The notes under the pieces are model-generated. The model was not told the origin of the DNA. It saw only the letters and a list, made by a program, of their open reading frames with translations, and did not search any database. Shown here one piece after another: positions 7,053 to 14,962 of a stretch of 25,552 nt of DNA; within the stretch, counting starts at the first letter, position 1, and each line of letters starts with the position of its first letter. Origin of the DNA: an uncultured Desulfuromonadales bacterium. Lineage in GTDB: Bacteria > Desulfobacterota > Desulfuromonadia > Desulfuromonadales > Geopsychrobacteraceae. Both the position numbers and the translations under genes were made by a program. The stretch lies in contig CALZHQ010000036.1 of NCBI GenBank assembly GCA_945787295.1, forward strand, positions 1 through 25,552. Direction: 5' to 3'.

Positions 7053-8678
7053 TTATTGCGGTAAGCAGAAGGTAAAACGACTTCCCTGACCAAGGCTGCT
7101 CTCAGCCCAGATCCGGCCTTGGTGTGCTTCTATAATCTTTTTGCAGATCGATAATCCCAAACCGTTTCCGGCACGGGGATCAGCATGAGAGACGGAGGTG
7201 AACTCGTTGAATAATCGGGAAATCTGGCTCTGTTCAATGCCTGGCCCGTTGTCCTCAACCGAAATCCTGGCCTCACCATCGCCATCGGTCAGTTCAAGCT
7301 TAATCAAGCCCCCGTCCGGAGTAAATTTAAGCGCATTACTGACAATATTATAAAAGACCCGGCGAATCCCATGCTCATCACAAATGACCGGGACCTGCCG
7401 CGTTAAGCAGTCTGCCTGAAAGCGTATCTGCCGGCGCTGCATCAAAGGCATAAGGTCGCCATAAACCGAGCCAAGAATCTGGCAGACATCCTGCTCCTCG
7501 AATTTTAACTTGAATCGTCCGGCCTCCATCTGCGAAAAATCGAGCAGATCGTTTGCCATATCGACCAGCCGCCGGTTGCCGGCCATCAAGCCGTCGATAA
7601 TATCATTCTGCTCCGGTAAAAGATTTCCTTTACTGGTTTCGCTGAGCAGCAGACAATAACCATCGATGACCGAAACCAGCACACGGAGATCATGAGCTGC
7701 CATATTGAGTAAAGAGGAGCGTTCCTGAACATTTTTCTCATCCACATTTGCTGCAGCGAACGACAGGCCTCTTTCCCTCACTTTTAATTCAGATTTCCGT
7801 ACTTCGGCCAGCCGCAAGGCACTGGTCGCAACATTTGCGACTAACTGGCAGAATGAGATTTCCTCTTCGGTAAACCCGGTAATCGAGCGGGCGGTACGCA
7901 ACACCAGTACCCCGACAGTCCGTTGCCGATCTACCATCGGCAGCACCAGCAACGAGTTAAACCCGAGATTTTCCAGATACGGCCGGACACTCTCCATGAT
8001 CGGATGGTGAAAAACATCATCAATCAGTAGAGGCCGCCCCATTGTTATGGTTTCCTGAATTTCAGGATAGCGATCCAAGTCGATCCGCAGACCATTTACG
8101 CCCAGATCATCACTTGATGCCATCACATAAGCAGAATCTTCTTCTTCGCGCACCATGGTGACCGAACAACGTTCAACATCGATAACTTCCGAAATGGCAT
8201 TAACGACCCGCTGCAAAATTTCGGTGCTTGTCAGATCAGTTATTGCCAGATTAGACAGGCTACTCAAAAAAGCAAAATCGACGTTCGGCATTGGTTGTGG
8301 AGGACGTTTATTGAACTTTGACAAACGCAACATCAAGCGCGAGTGAAACTCATTGATGGAATACGGCTGACAAATGTAATCATCGGCCTCGGTGCCGCAG
8401 AGATAGCGACTGATATCACCAGGATCCTGCGGGATCAACAAAATGATCGGCAATCTTTTTTCGGGACAGGAAAGGCGCAACTTTCGGCACAGAGAAATAT
8501 CCTTCTCCACCAGATTGGCATCCAGCAAAACCAGGTCGGGGCGACTGACACGTATGGCTTGGCAAGCCGACACGGGATCTGCCACAAGCGAAGAGCTCAG
8601 ACCCGCCTCAGCGATATCCGCCTTGAATTGCTCCGAGGATTTGGAATCCGTATGAACGATGAGAATTTCAGCAGACAT
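7053..8678 (-). CDS. Receiver-GAF-histidine kinase sensor protein
   Basis: A soluble kinase of 541 residues from the ATG at 8678. A TTG start 18 bp upstream is possible but has no ribosome site, while AAGAGTGG precedes the ATG. Residues 1-125 are receiver-like with the Asp at D53 (LVLLDANL). However, the acidic pair is reduced to HTD (9-11) and the conserved lysine is glutamine (Q104 in YICQPY), so phosphorylation is doubtful. Residues about 145-295 are a GAF domain, followed by a short coiled linker. The HisKA H-box has H329 in AAHDLR and lacks the usual proline. The ATPase has the N box (NIVSNALKF), G1 (DNGPGIE) and G2 (GNGLGLS). No membrane helix is present, so the signal is cytoplasmic. 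No response regulator is adjacent. It is divergent from the fumarase gene. Confidence 0.85.
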   Translation of the reverse strand: MSAEILIVHTDSKSSEQFKADIAEAGLSSSLVADPVSACQAIRVSRPDLVLLDANLVEKDISLCRKLRLSCPEKRLPIILLIPQDPGDISRYLCGTEADDYICQPYSINEFHSRLMLRLSKFNKRPPQPMPNVDFAFLSSLSNLAITDLTSTEILQRVVNAISEVIDVERCSVTMVREEEDSAYVMASSDDLGVNGLRIDLDRYPEIQETITMGRPLLIDDVFHHPIMESVRPYLENLGFNSLLVLPMVDRQRTVGVLVLRTARSITGFTEEEISFCQLVANVATSALRLAEVRKSELKVRERGLSFAAANVDEKNVQERSSLLNMAAHDLRVLVSVIDGYCLLLSETSKGNLLPEQNDIIDGLMAGNRRLVDMANDLLDFSQMEAGRFKLKFEEQDVCQILGSVYGDLMPLMQRRQIRFQADCLTRQVPVICDEHGIRRVFYNIVSNALKFTPDGGLIKLELTDGDGEARISVEDNGPGIEQSQISRLFNEFTSVSHADPRAGNGLGLSICKKIIEAHQGRIWAESSLGQGSRFTFCLPQ

Positions 8679-8696
8679 ATCCACTCTTGTCAGCAA

Positions 8697-8991
8697 GCAA
8701 ACAAATTAAAATTTAAAAAAGTTCAGAACTAGTTTTTAATCTGCAGAGAATATACCAAACAAATATTAAAACCGAACACTGGGTCATCGGACAAAAGCTA
8801 TTGCAATCAATAAGTTTTTCTATATCACATTAGAAACGTCAGAAGCAAGCAACAAGAACCAACTTAAGTCAATTGGCCAATCACCCAGCGCTTTAACCAT
8901 TATCAGCTAGCATCGATCAAGCTATTTATAACAAATCAGCAATGACATATTTCTGAATTATAGGATGATCTGAAAGTAGCCGTGATAGCAG
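8697..8991. other. AT-rich divergent intergenic region
   Basis: Between the kinase (-) and the fumarase (+) lies a non-coding stretch that is clearly more AT-rich than the flanking genes. I see no ORF with a ribosome site, no tRNA and no clear terminator. The one structured element is a perfect 10-bp palindrome, ATTGGCCAAT, at 8872-8881, which could be an operator. No convincing sigma-70 promoter for the kinase was found. Confidence 0.5.
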
Positions 8992-9020
8992 TCGACATCT
9001 GTATACAATTCACTTATAAT
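8992..9020 (+). promoter_or_regulatory. Sigma-70-type promoter of the fumarase gene
   Basis: TCGACA (-35, 8992-8997, five of six matches) and a perfect TATAAT (-10, 9015-9020) are separated by 17 bp. The expected start of transcription is near 9027, leaving a leader of about 57 nt before the ATG. It is the only strong promoter I see in the 387-bp gap. Confidence 0.75.
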
Positions 9021-9083
9021 GTGTGCGTTTAATTCTGGCCGCTTTGGCCCGATTTCCCATCCCTATGCACAAGGAGTGAGAAG

Positions 9084-10703
9084 ATGCCCGATTTCAAGTA
9101 TCAGGACCCGATGCCTTTGAGCGCGGACACCACCAAGTACTACAAAATCGAAGGTTCAGAAGAGCTTGTCAGTGTTGCTAGCTTTGAGGGCAAAGAGGTT
9201 CTCAAGGTTGAGCCTCAGGCGCTGACGGTACTTTCAAACAATGCAATGCGTGACATTTCCTTCATGCTGCGTCCGGAGCACAACGAGCAGGTCGCCAAAA
9301 TCTTGAGCGATCCCGAAGCCTCCCAAAATGACCGTGGCGTTGCCATGGCCTTCCTGCGCAATGCCGAAATTTCAGCGAACTTTGAATTGCCGATCTGTCA
9401 GGACACCGGCACTGCTACGGTTGTCGCTAAAAAAGGCCAGCAGGTCTGGACCGGCTGCAATGATGCTGAGCGGATCGCTGAAGGTGTTTACAAGACCTAC
9501 ACCGAAGAAAACCTGCGCTACAGTCAGACTGTCGCTCTCGACATGTACACCGAAAAGAACACGGGCACCAACCTGCCGGCACAGATCGATATCATGGCCA
9601 CTGAAGGGGATGCCTACAAGTTCTTGTTCATGGCCAAAGGTGGCGGCAGCGCCAACAAAACCATGCTCTTCCAGGAGACCAAGGCCCTGCTCAACCCGGG
9701 GAAACTGGAAGAATTCCTGGTTGCCAAGATGAAAACCCTCGGCACCGCCGCCTGCCCGCCTTACCACATGGCATTTGTTGTCGGTGGCACCTCGGCCGAC
9801 GCCTGCATGAAGACCGTCAAGCTGGCGACAGCCAAAGAGCTAGATGGTCTCCCGACTGAAGGGAACGAGCATGGCCAGGCCTTCCGCGACCTGGAACTGG
9901 AGGCCAAGCTGCTCAAAGCGGCGCAGGATCTCGGTATCGGTGCCCAGTTCGGCGGCAAATACTTCGCCCACGATGTCCGCGTCATCCGCCTGCCGCGGCA
10001 CGGCGCTTCCTGTCCGGTCGGCATGGCCGTCTCCTGCTCCGCTGACCGCAACATCAAGGCCAAAATCACCCGGGACGGGCTGTTTGTTGAAGAAATGGAC
10101 CGCAACCCTGGCCGTCTGATTCCTGAGAAATATCGCGGCAAGCACAGCCACGGCACCCAGATTGATCTTGATCGCCCGATGAGTGAGATCCTCGCCGAGC
10201 TGAGCAAGCTGGAGGTTGGTGCCCCGTTGCTTCTGAAAGGGACCATCGTCGTCGGACGTGACATCGCTCACGCCAAATTCAAAGAGATCCTCGACAGCGG
10301 CAAGCCGTTGCCGGAATACCTGAAGAATCACCCGATCTACTACGCTGGTCCGGCCAAGACCCCGGCAGGCAAACCTTCCGGCTCCTTCGGCCCGACTACG
10401 GCCGGCCGGATGGACTCCTATGTCGGCCTGTTGCAGAACAACGGTGGCTCGATGGTGATGATTGCCAAGGGCAACCGGAGCCAGCAGGTCACTGACGCCT
10501 GTAAAGAACATGGTGGCTTCTACCTGGGATCGATCGGTGGGCCGGCTGCGGTGCTGGCGGAAGAAAATATCAAGAAGGTCGAATGTATCGACTTCCCGGA
10601 ACTGGGCATGGAAGCAGTCTGGAGAATCGAAGTCGAAGATTTCCCGGCATTCATCCTGGTTGACGATAAAGGCAACGACTTCTTCAAAAAGCTCGGCCTG
10701 TAA
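9084..10703 (+). CDS. Class I (iron-sulfur) fumarate hydratase
   Basis: A 539-residue single-chain fumarase of the E. coli FumA/FumB type, which interconverts fumarate and malate with an oxygen-sensitive [4Fe-4S] cluster. The cluster cysteines fall at exactly the E. coli positions: C105 ([10 protein letters not shown]), C224 (GTAACPPYH) and C318 (AVSCSADR). The N-terminal fumarase alpha domain runs to about residue 320, and the beta domain follows ([18 protein letters not shown]). AAGGAG precedes the ATG by about seven bases. It is monocistronic, with its own promoter and a perfect terminator after the stop. In this type of organism it serves the TCA cycle or the reductive branch to fumarate respiration. 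The FumA, FumB and FumC labels cannot be separated from sequence alone apart from class, so no symbol is given. Confidence 0.95.
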   Translation: MPDFKYQDPMPLSADTTKYYKIEGSEELVSVASFEGKEVLKVEPQALTVLSNNAMRDISFMLRPEHNEQVAKILSDPEASQNDRGVAMAFLRNAEISANFELPICQDTGTATVVAKKGQQVWTGCNDAERIAEGVYKTYTEENLRYSQTVALDMYTEKNTGTNLPAQIDIMATEGDAYKFLFMAKGGGSANKTMLFQETKALLNPGKLEEFLVAKMKTLGTAACPPYHMAFVVGGTSADACMKTVKLATAKELDGLPTEGNEHGQAFRDLELEAKLLKAAQDLGIGAQFGGKYFAHDVRVIRLPRHGASCPVGMAVSCSADRNIKAKITRDGLFVEEMDRNPGRLIPEKYRGKHSHGTQIDLDRPMSEILAELSKLEVGAPLLLKGTIVVGRDIAHAKFKEILDSGKPLPEYLKNHPIYYAGPAKTPAGKPSGSFGPTTAGRMDSYVGLLQNNGGSMVMIAKGNRSQQVTDACKEHGGFYLGSIGGPAAVLAEENIKKVECIDFPELGMEAVWRIEVEDFPAFILVDDKGNDFFKKLGL

Positions 10704-10721
10704 GATCAGACGCAACATCTA

Positions 10722-10760
10722 CGCAAAAGAGCCCCGCCTGACAGGCGGGGCTCTTTTGCG
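10722..10760. terminator. Bidirectional terminator between fumarase and the acyl ligase fusion
   Basis: A perfect inverted repeat with 19-bp arms (10722-10740 and 10742-10760) is separated by a single base, so the folded loop would be about three bases. The core is AGAGCCCCGCCTG with four T after the stem on each strand. It lies 18 bp after the fumarase stop and 60 bp after the end of the convergent gene, and serves both. Confidence 0.93.
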
Positions 10761-10820
10761 TTCATTCAAGAACATTTTCAGCGCTGCACACCGCGAATCC
10801 ACCGCTCACCGCTTTACAGT

Positions 10821-13655
10821 TTATTGCGCCCGCACCAAGTCAGGTTCCCCGCAATGGGCCAAGATATATCGACGGCTGCGTTCACGCAGATCGACCGCAC
10901 GATTCCAATTCGAAACGTCGTCACCCCCTTCAGCCATATCAGTACAGCTCATAGCAGGACCGACCTTAATGCTGATAGCGCCATGATGCACAAACTTGTT
11001 TTTTTCACGCATGATCGATCGGGTTCCACGAATGGCGATCGGCACCAGCGGCAGGCCCGACTCAGCAGCCGCGACGAAAGCCCCCATATGAAACATCTGC
11101 AGTCCAGGCACCCGGGAAAAGGTTCCCTCGGGAAAGAACAGCAAAGAGCTACCTTCGCAGGCGCGCCGCCCCAAATAGCGGGCATCCTCGATCCCTTTTT
11201 GCTTGTCGAAGCGATCGACAAATTCAGCGCCGATCCGTTGCAGCGGCAGACGCATCAAGATGCTGCCGGCCAGCTCCCGTTTGGCAACAAAACTGACCGG
11301 CTGCGGCAGAACAGCCGTCAGGGCAAAACCATCCAGATAGCTGGCATGATTGGCAACCAACACGCAGGGTCCGGCTGGCAGATTTTCCAGCCCCTCGATC
11401 AAAACCGGCGTTCCGGTCCCCCGGCGTAATACCCACAAAGCCAGCTGCAACATCCGCCAACGCAGCTTGGCCGTCGGCAGAATCAAAAGAGCCAGGTAAA
11501 CCGGCGGGGTGAGCACCATAAACAGAGTCCAACTCCAAATGGCGAACAGCAAACGAAATAAATATCTTTGCCCACGGTACAGTAAACCTTTTGCCCCGCC
11601 GACCGCCAAACGGAGATACTGCTGCCAAAGTTTTTGCTGTTGACCAAGAATTCCCTGTTCATAGAGATCGGCGGCGGCTGAACGTCTGATTTTACCACTC
11701 GAAGTTTTGGGTACCGTCTGTGGCGGAACAAGGAGCAGTTCATGTGGTGGAGAACCAACCAGTTCAATCGACAAGCTGTTGATCTCGGCAGATATGCGTT
11801 CCAGAGCCTGGGATTCGGTTTCGCGCGTTTCTGCTAAAACCACTAACCGCTCTGTGCCGGTTTGCTGGTCAGCAGTCCCGAATACCGCGACGTTCCCCTT
11901 CCGGACCCCTTTTACTTCGGCAACTGCGGCCTCTAACTCCTGGGGATAAATATTGCGCCCGGCAATGATGATCAGATCTTTGCTGCGACCGGTGATATAT
12001 ATATCACCGGCGTTGATATAGCCGAGATCGCCACTATCGAGCCACGTCCCATCAAATAGCTTTGCTGTCTCCTGAGGATTTCGATAATAGCCGCTGCACG
12101 CCGAGGGGCCACGAAACTGGACCCTCCCCTCCTGTCGATCTTGCAATTCTCGGCTGCTGCGGTCGACGATGCGGATTTCATGCCCCGACAAAGGACAACC
12201 ACAAGCAACAATCCGCTGCGGATTAACAGTATGGCGAGACACCGGAATCGCTTTACCGCTGCGGGAGAAAATCTCCCGATCGATGATATCGACCAGAGGA
12301 CCTCTCTCAAGCGGCGGAAAGGCCAATCCTACTGAGCACTCAGCCATGCCATAAACCGGCATCAGGGCCTCACGACGAAAACCATAACTGGCGAATCGAT
12401 CAACAAAACGCTCGATACTGTCGGCACTGACTGCTTCTGCACCATTAAATGCACATCTCCAGGAAGTCAGATCCAGACCGGAAAGCTCGGCATCAGAGAG
12501 ACGGCTCAAGCAGATTTCATAGGCAAAGTTTGGTGCAGGTGACAGGGTGGCGCGATATCGGTGAATGGCCCGTAGCCAGCGGATCGGGTGTCCAAGAAAA
12601 TCCAAGGGCGAAAGTAACACCAGCGGTATGGCGTGGTAAAGACAGGAAAGCCAGCAACCGATCAACCCCATATCGTGATACAGCGGCAGCCAGCTGACAA
12701 CAATATCAGTATCATCAACCCGAACAGCAGCCCCCATCGCCCTGATGTTTGCCAACAGGTTTGCGTGACTGAGAATAACGCCTTTAGGGTTTCCCGTTGA
12801 TCCTGAGGTGTACTGAAGAAAAGCGATATCAGACTCCTCTACAGGTGCTGCAATAAAATTCGACTTGCCAGCGGCCGACAAATCCTCAACGGTTAACAGC
12901 TCACGCATTTCCGGCAAGCTAGCCTTTAATAACCTGTTGAACAGCAGGGCTTCAGGCATGGTAATCAGCAGCGTTGCACGACAATTATCGAGGATAACCC
13001 TTTGGCGACGCAGATGATCTTCCATCTGACTTTTACGTGTCGGCGGGTAAATCGGCACCGGCACCCCACCGGCAAGAAGGATTCCGAAAAAAGCGAAAAA
13101 ATAATCCGCAGAACTCGGCAACATGATGGCAACTGGAGTCCCGGGAAGTAACTCAAACTGTTGTAGCCCTGCAGCAACACGGGAGGCGCCAGCAGCCAAT
13201 TGCCGATAGTTAAGAACCTCGGCCTCATCTTCTTCTGAATAAAAATAGATATGTGGTCTATCTGGCTGTTGTTCGAGTTGCCAGTTCAGCACCTCTATTA
13301 AGGTACGGGCAGTAACAGGAGTCGCCTCGACATCGGCTTTTAGTGCGGTAGGCGTTTGCACAGGTGCAAGTGCCGGGCCTACCTGTTCTGCATTCTGCAA
13401 TGCAACTAACAGTTCACCAACCCGTTCTGCGTTGGCAAAAACCTGCTCAGGCAAACTAACACCAAAATGCGTCTCCAGCCTGCGCAGCAACTCCATTCGT
13501 GCCAAACTGTCCAGCCCCAGATCCCGGTCAAGCGAATTATCAAGTGAGACCGACCGCTCCCGCACGTATTCTGGATGGAGTTCCTGAACAAGCCGGTGCA
13601 AGATCTCAAGCAGATCCACAACGATTTGATCAGATTCTCGAACTGAACCGTCCAT
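10821..13655 (-). CDS. Carrier protein / fatty acyl-AMP ligase / PlsC acyltransferase fusion
   Basis: A 944-residue three-part lipid enzyme. Residues 1-90 are an acyl carrier domain with the phosphopantetheine serine S50 in LGLDSLARMEL. After a Pro/Ala linker, about 115-680 is an adenylate-forming ligase with the P-loop YTSGSTGNPKG at 282-292, WLPLYHDMGLIG nearby, GDLGYI and a TSSGKIRR end. The WLPLYHDMG stretch resembles fatty acyl-AMP ligases more than acyl-CoA ligases. One or two membrane segments follow (about 701-727). The C-terminal PlsC domain has HX4D at 770-775 (NHASYLD) and FPEGT at 841-845. The likely job is to activate a free fatty acid, load the built-in carrier and pass the acyl group to a lysophospholipid or glycerol phosphate, as E. 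coli Aas does with the domains in the other order. This is inference. GAGGAG precedes the ATG. It is monocistronic. Confidence 0.85.
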   Translation of the reverse strand: MDGSVRESDQIVVDLLEILHRLVQELHPEYVRERSVSLDNSLDRDLGLDSLARMELLRRLETHFGVSLPEQVFANAERVGELLVALQNAEQVGPALAPVQTPTALKADVEATPVTARTLIEVLNWQLEQQPDRPHIYFYSEEDEAEVLNYRQLAAGASRVAAGLQQFELLPGTPVAIMLPSSADYFFAFFGILLAGGVPVPIYPPTRKSQMEDHLRRQRVILDNCRATLLITMPEALLFNRLLKASLPEMRELLTVEDLSAAGKSNFIAAPVEESDIAFLQYTSGSTGNPKGVILSHANLLANIRAMGAAVRVDDTDIVVSWLPLYHDMGLIGCWLSCLYHAIPLVLLSPLDFLGHPIRWLRAIHRYRATLSPAPNFAYEICLSRLSDAELSGLDLTSWRCAFNGAEAVSADSIERFVDRFASYGFRREALMPVYGMAECSVGLAFPPLERGPLVDIIDREIFSRSGKAIPVSRHTVNPQRIVACGCPLSGHEIRIVDRSSRELQDRQEGRVQFRGPSACSGYYRNPQETAKLFDGTWLDSGDLGYINAGDIYITGRSKDLIIIAGRNIYPQELEAAVAEVKGVRKGNVAVFGTADQQTGTERLVVLAETRETESQALERISAEINSLSIELVGSPPHELLLVPPQTVPKTSSGKIRRSAAADLYEQGILGQQQKLWQQYLRLAVGGAKGLLYRGQRYLFRLLFAIWSWTLFMVLTPPVYLALLILPTAKLRWRMLQLALWVLRRGTGTPVLIEGLENLPAGPCVLVANHASYLDGFALTAVLPQPVSFVAKRELAGSILMRLPLQRIGAEFVDRFDKQKGIEDARYLGRRACEGSSLLFFPEGTFSRVPGLQMFHMGAFVAAAESGLPLVPIAIRGTRSIMREKNKFVHHGAISIKVGPAMSCTDMAEGGDDVSNWNRAVDLRERSRRYILAHCGEPDLVRAQ

Positions 13656-13739
13656 GCCTTCTCCTCTTTTCCACCAACATGAGATTTTACTTTAATTTTA
13701 TCAGGAGTTAGGCATACTGCAGAGTAGGCGAACAACAAT

Positions 13740-13773
13740 AAAAGCCCTGCAACCGATAAGTTGCAGGGCTTTT
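13740..13773 (-). terminator. Intrinsic terminator of the 42-residue peptide gene
   Basis: A 14-bp perfect stem, AAAAGCCCTGCAAC with its complement, encloses a 6-base loop. On the minus strand the stem ends in TTTT followed by ATTGTTGTT. It lies 38 bp after the stop of the small peptide gene and about 85 bp upstream of the acyl ligase start, so it isolates the two. Confidence 0.88.
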
Positions 13774-13810
13774 CAAATTACAGAGGGAGGATTTGAGTGG
13801 CTGCCGACTT

Positions 13811-13939
13811 TCACATCAGCACATTGAAGGAGACAACCAGGAACAGAACCGATGTCAAAACCCCAAACAGCAGTATCTGCCATGCGTATGCAGACATTTT
13901 TCTGTTCGTTTCATCTTTACCCTTGTTGTGACGCTTCAT
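13811..13939 (-). CDS. Small single-helix membrane peptide, 42 residues, unknown function
   Basis: A short ORF with ATG at 13939-13937 and TGA at 13813-13811. The first 15 residues are basic and polar (MKRHNKGKDETNRK). Then comes a hydrophobic helix from about residue 17 to 40 (AYAWQILLFGVLTS, VLFLVVSFNV) and almost no tail. This predicts an N-in, C-out membrane peptide. The evidence that it is real is the whole transcription unit around it: AAAGGAG five bases before the ATG, TTGACT and TAGAAT spaced by 17 bp about 75-100 bp upstream, and an intrinsic terminator 38 bp downstream. I do not recognise a family. It may be a small regulatory or stress peptide, or a type I toxin-like peptide, although no antitoxin RNA was identified. 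Confidence 0.75.
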   Translation of the reverse strand: MKRHNKGKDETNRKMSAYAWQILLFGVLTSVLFLVVSFNVLM

Positions 13940-14011
13940 AAATACTCCTTTACATTTTTAAATTTTGACCCAAGTTAAAGCCTTGTCTTTCATTGATAAC
14001 TTGTACATGTA

Positions 14012-14040
14012 ATTCTATTTATTACCGGCTCGGTAGTCAA
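14012..14040 (-). promoter_or_regulatory. Sigma-70-type promoter of the small peptide gene
   Basis: On the minus strand, TTGACT (14040-14035) and TAGAAT (14017-14012) are separated by exactly 17 bp. The leader to the ATG would be about 65 nt. It contains ACATGTAC, a short palindrome. Confidence 0.7.
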
Positions 14041-14090
14041 TTTATTTATTATTCATTAGCTGGTCAATTATTTTCCGCTTCCCGACACCT

Positions 14091-14573
14091 TTACTTCGCT
14101 TTATATCCGGTTGAATTTATATCAGATTTTTCGATGGAACGAAAAACGATGATGGTCTCCTGCTGTCTAGCAGTTAGCAGTCTGACAACTTTCATTCGGT
14201 AGCCACCAAAGACCCTATAGGTATGCTTGGTACCTCCCTGGCGGGCAAAACTGATACTGTCGTTGGCGGTCAACACCTCTGCCACCCTTGCGGGCCAGTG
14301 ATTACCGAAATAACCGGTCGGTACAAATCCAGAGGCAGCCTCTGCAGACTTCAGATCGGCGAGTGATACAAACTCCTGGCCGACCATTGTCTTCGAATAT
14401 GAATATGCAGCAACATTTGTCTGTCCGCCCGAGTTGGTTTCTACAATTTTCAGTTCGGTTTTTTTTACCAAAGGAAGAAGGATAAGCACGGATAATAAGA
14501 GCAAGAAAAGTACAAACAATTGCTTTCGGTATAGAGTAAAAATAGCGATAATGTAGGCTATAAAATTACACAT
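14091..14573 (-). CDS. Unknown membrane-anchored protein, 160 residues
   Basis: I do not recognise a family. A hydrophobic N-terminus holds one long or two short helices (about 4-14 and 18-36, FVLFLLLLSVLILLPLV). A hydrophilic C-terminal domain of about 120 residues follows, probably exported and anchored by the N-terminus. That domain reads like a folded protein (SLADLKSAEAASGFVPTGY, TYRVFGGYRMKVVRLLTARQ) and has no cysteine, repeat or catalytic motif that I can name. The start is uncertain, as the only ATG has just a weak TAGGT before it. It lies in an AT-rich stretch between the small peptide gene and the selenoprotein gene, alone on its strand. Coding status is supported by length and a coherent domain pattern, not by homology. 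Confidence 0.6.
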   Translation of the reverse strand: MCNFIAYIIAIFTLYRKQLFVLFLLLLSVLILLPLVKKTELKIVETNSGGQTNVAAYSYSKTMVGQEFVSLADLKSAEAASGFVPTGYFGNHWPARVAEVLTANDSISFARQGGTKHTYRVFGGYRMKVVRLLTARQQETIIVFRSIEKSDINSTGYKAK

Positions 14574-14731
14574 ACCTAGATTTTACCGAATTATTGAGGC
14601 ATATAAAGTCAATGGATATCAAACATTCCACATCAACACATGCAGGGATCTTCGGGGAGCTGAAAAGTACGAGTCACAGTTCAATACTATTACAAAATCA
14701 CCTAAACGCTAGAAACCATTGGGAGACTGTT

Positions 14732-14956
14732 ATGAAAATCACCATCGAATACTGCAACGAGTGAAACTACCGTGATCGTGCTGCCAGTCTGGCAGACAAA
14801 TTTGCAAACAGACTCTTCGCAGAGTGTCAATTGATTGAATCTTCTGGTGGAGTCTTTGAAGTGGTCGTTAACGGTGAGCTGGTTTATTCGAAAAAAACGA
14901 CTGGCCAGTTTCCAGACGATGATCAATTGCTGGAAAAAGTTGCCGATAAGAGTTAG
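14732..14956 (+). CDS. SelW-like (Rdx family) selenoprotein with in-frame TGA for selenocysteine
   Basis: ATG at 14732, with GGGAG about seven bases upstream, opens a frame of 74 codons interrupted only by a TGA at codon 11 (14762-14764) and ended by TAG at 14954-14956. With Sec at the TGA the start reads KITIEYCNEU, a thioredoxin-like CXXU redox motif (C8, U11) at the place where Rdx proteins have CXXC or CXXU. The rest carries the family signature SSGGVFEVVVNGELVYSKK then TGQFP at 37-61. Length is normal for bacterial SelW-like proteins. A hairpin (14781-14795) lies just after the TGA as a SECIS should. Rdx proteins are small cytosolic thiol/selenol oxidoreductases whose substrates are mostly unknown. 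The organism must then have selA, selB, selC and selD elsewhere. An ordinary stop codon or a pseudogene is the alternative, but intact conserved sequence on both sides argues against it. Confidence 0.9.
14781..14795 (+). promoter_or_regulatory. Bacterial SECIS-like hairpin in the selenoprotein mRNA
   Basis: CTGCC (14781-14785) and GGCAG (14791-14795) form a 5-bp stem closing the loop AGTCT. The loop begins 21 bases after the TGA and has a G followed by T at its second and third positions, as required of bacterial SECIS loops recognised by SelB. The stem extends by two further pairs (T79-A96, G78-C97) if G80 bulges out. It lies inside the coding region, as in known bacterial selenoprotein genes. 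Confidence 0.8.
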
Positions 14957-14962
14957 CAACCA

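Noticed and set aside
9840..10718. Minus-strand ORF of 292 codons opposite the fumarase
   Set aside because: It is a long shadow frame in GC-rich coding DNA; the plus strand encodes an unmistakable fumarase.
13793..13978. Plus-strand ORF of 61 codons
   Set aside because: It is antisense to the 42-residue membrane peptide gene, which has promoter, ribosome site and terminator on the minus strand.
14762..14764. The TGA read as an ordinary stop or a pseudogene mutation
   Set aside because: It falls at the exact redox position of a CXXU motif, conserved sequence continues on both sides, and a SECIS-like hairpin follows.
14702..14959. Minus-strand ORF of 85 codons
   Set aside because: It lies antisense to the SelW-like gene, whose plus-strand frame has a ribosome site and a full family signature. 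The minus product shows no recognisable motif.
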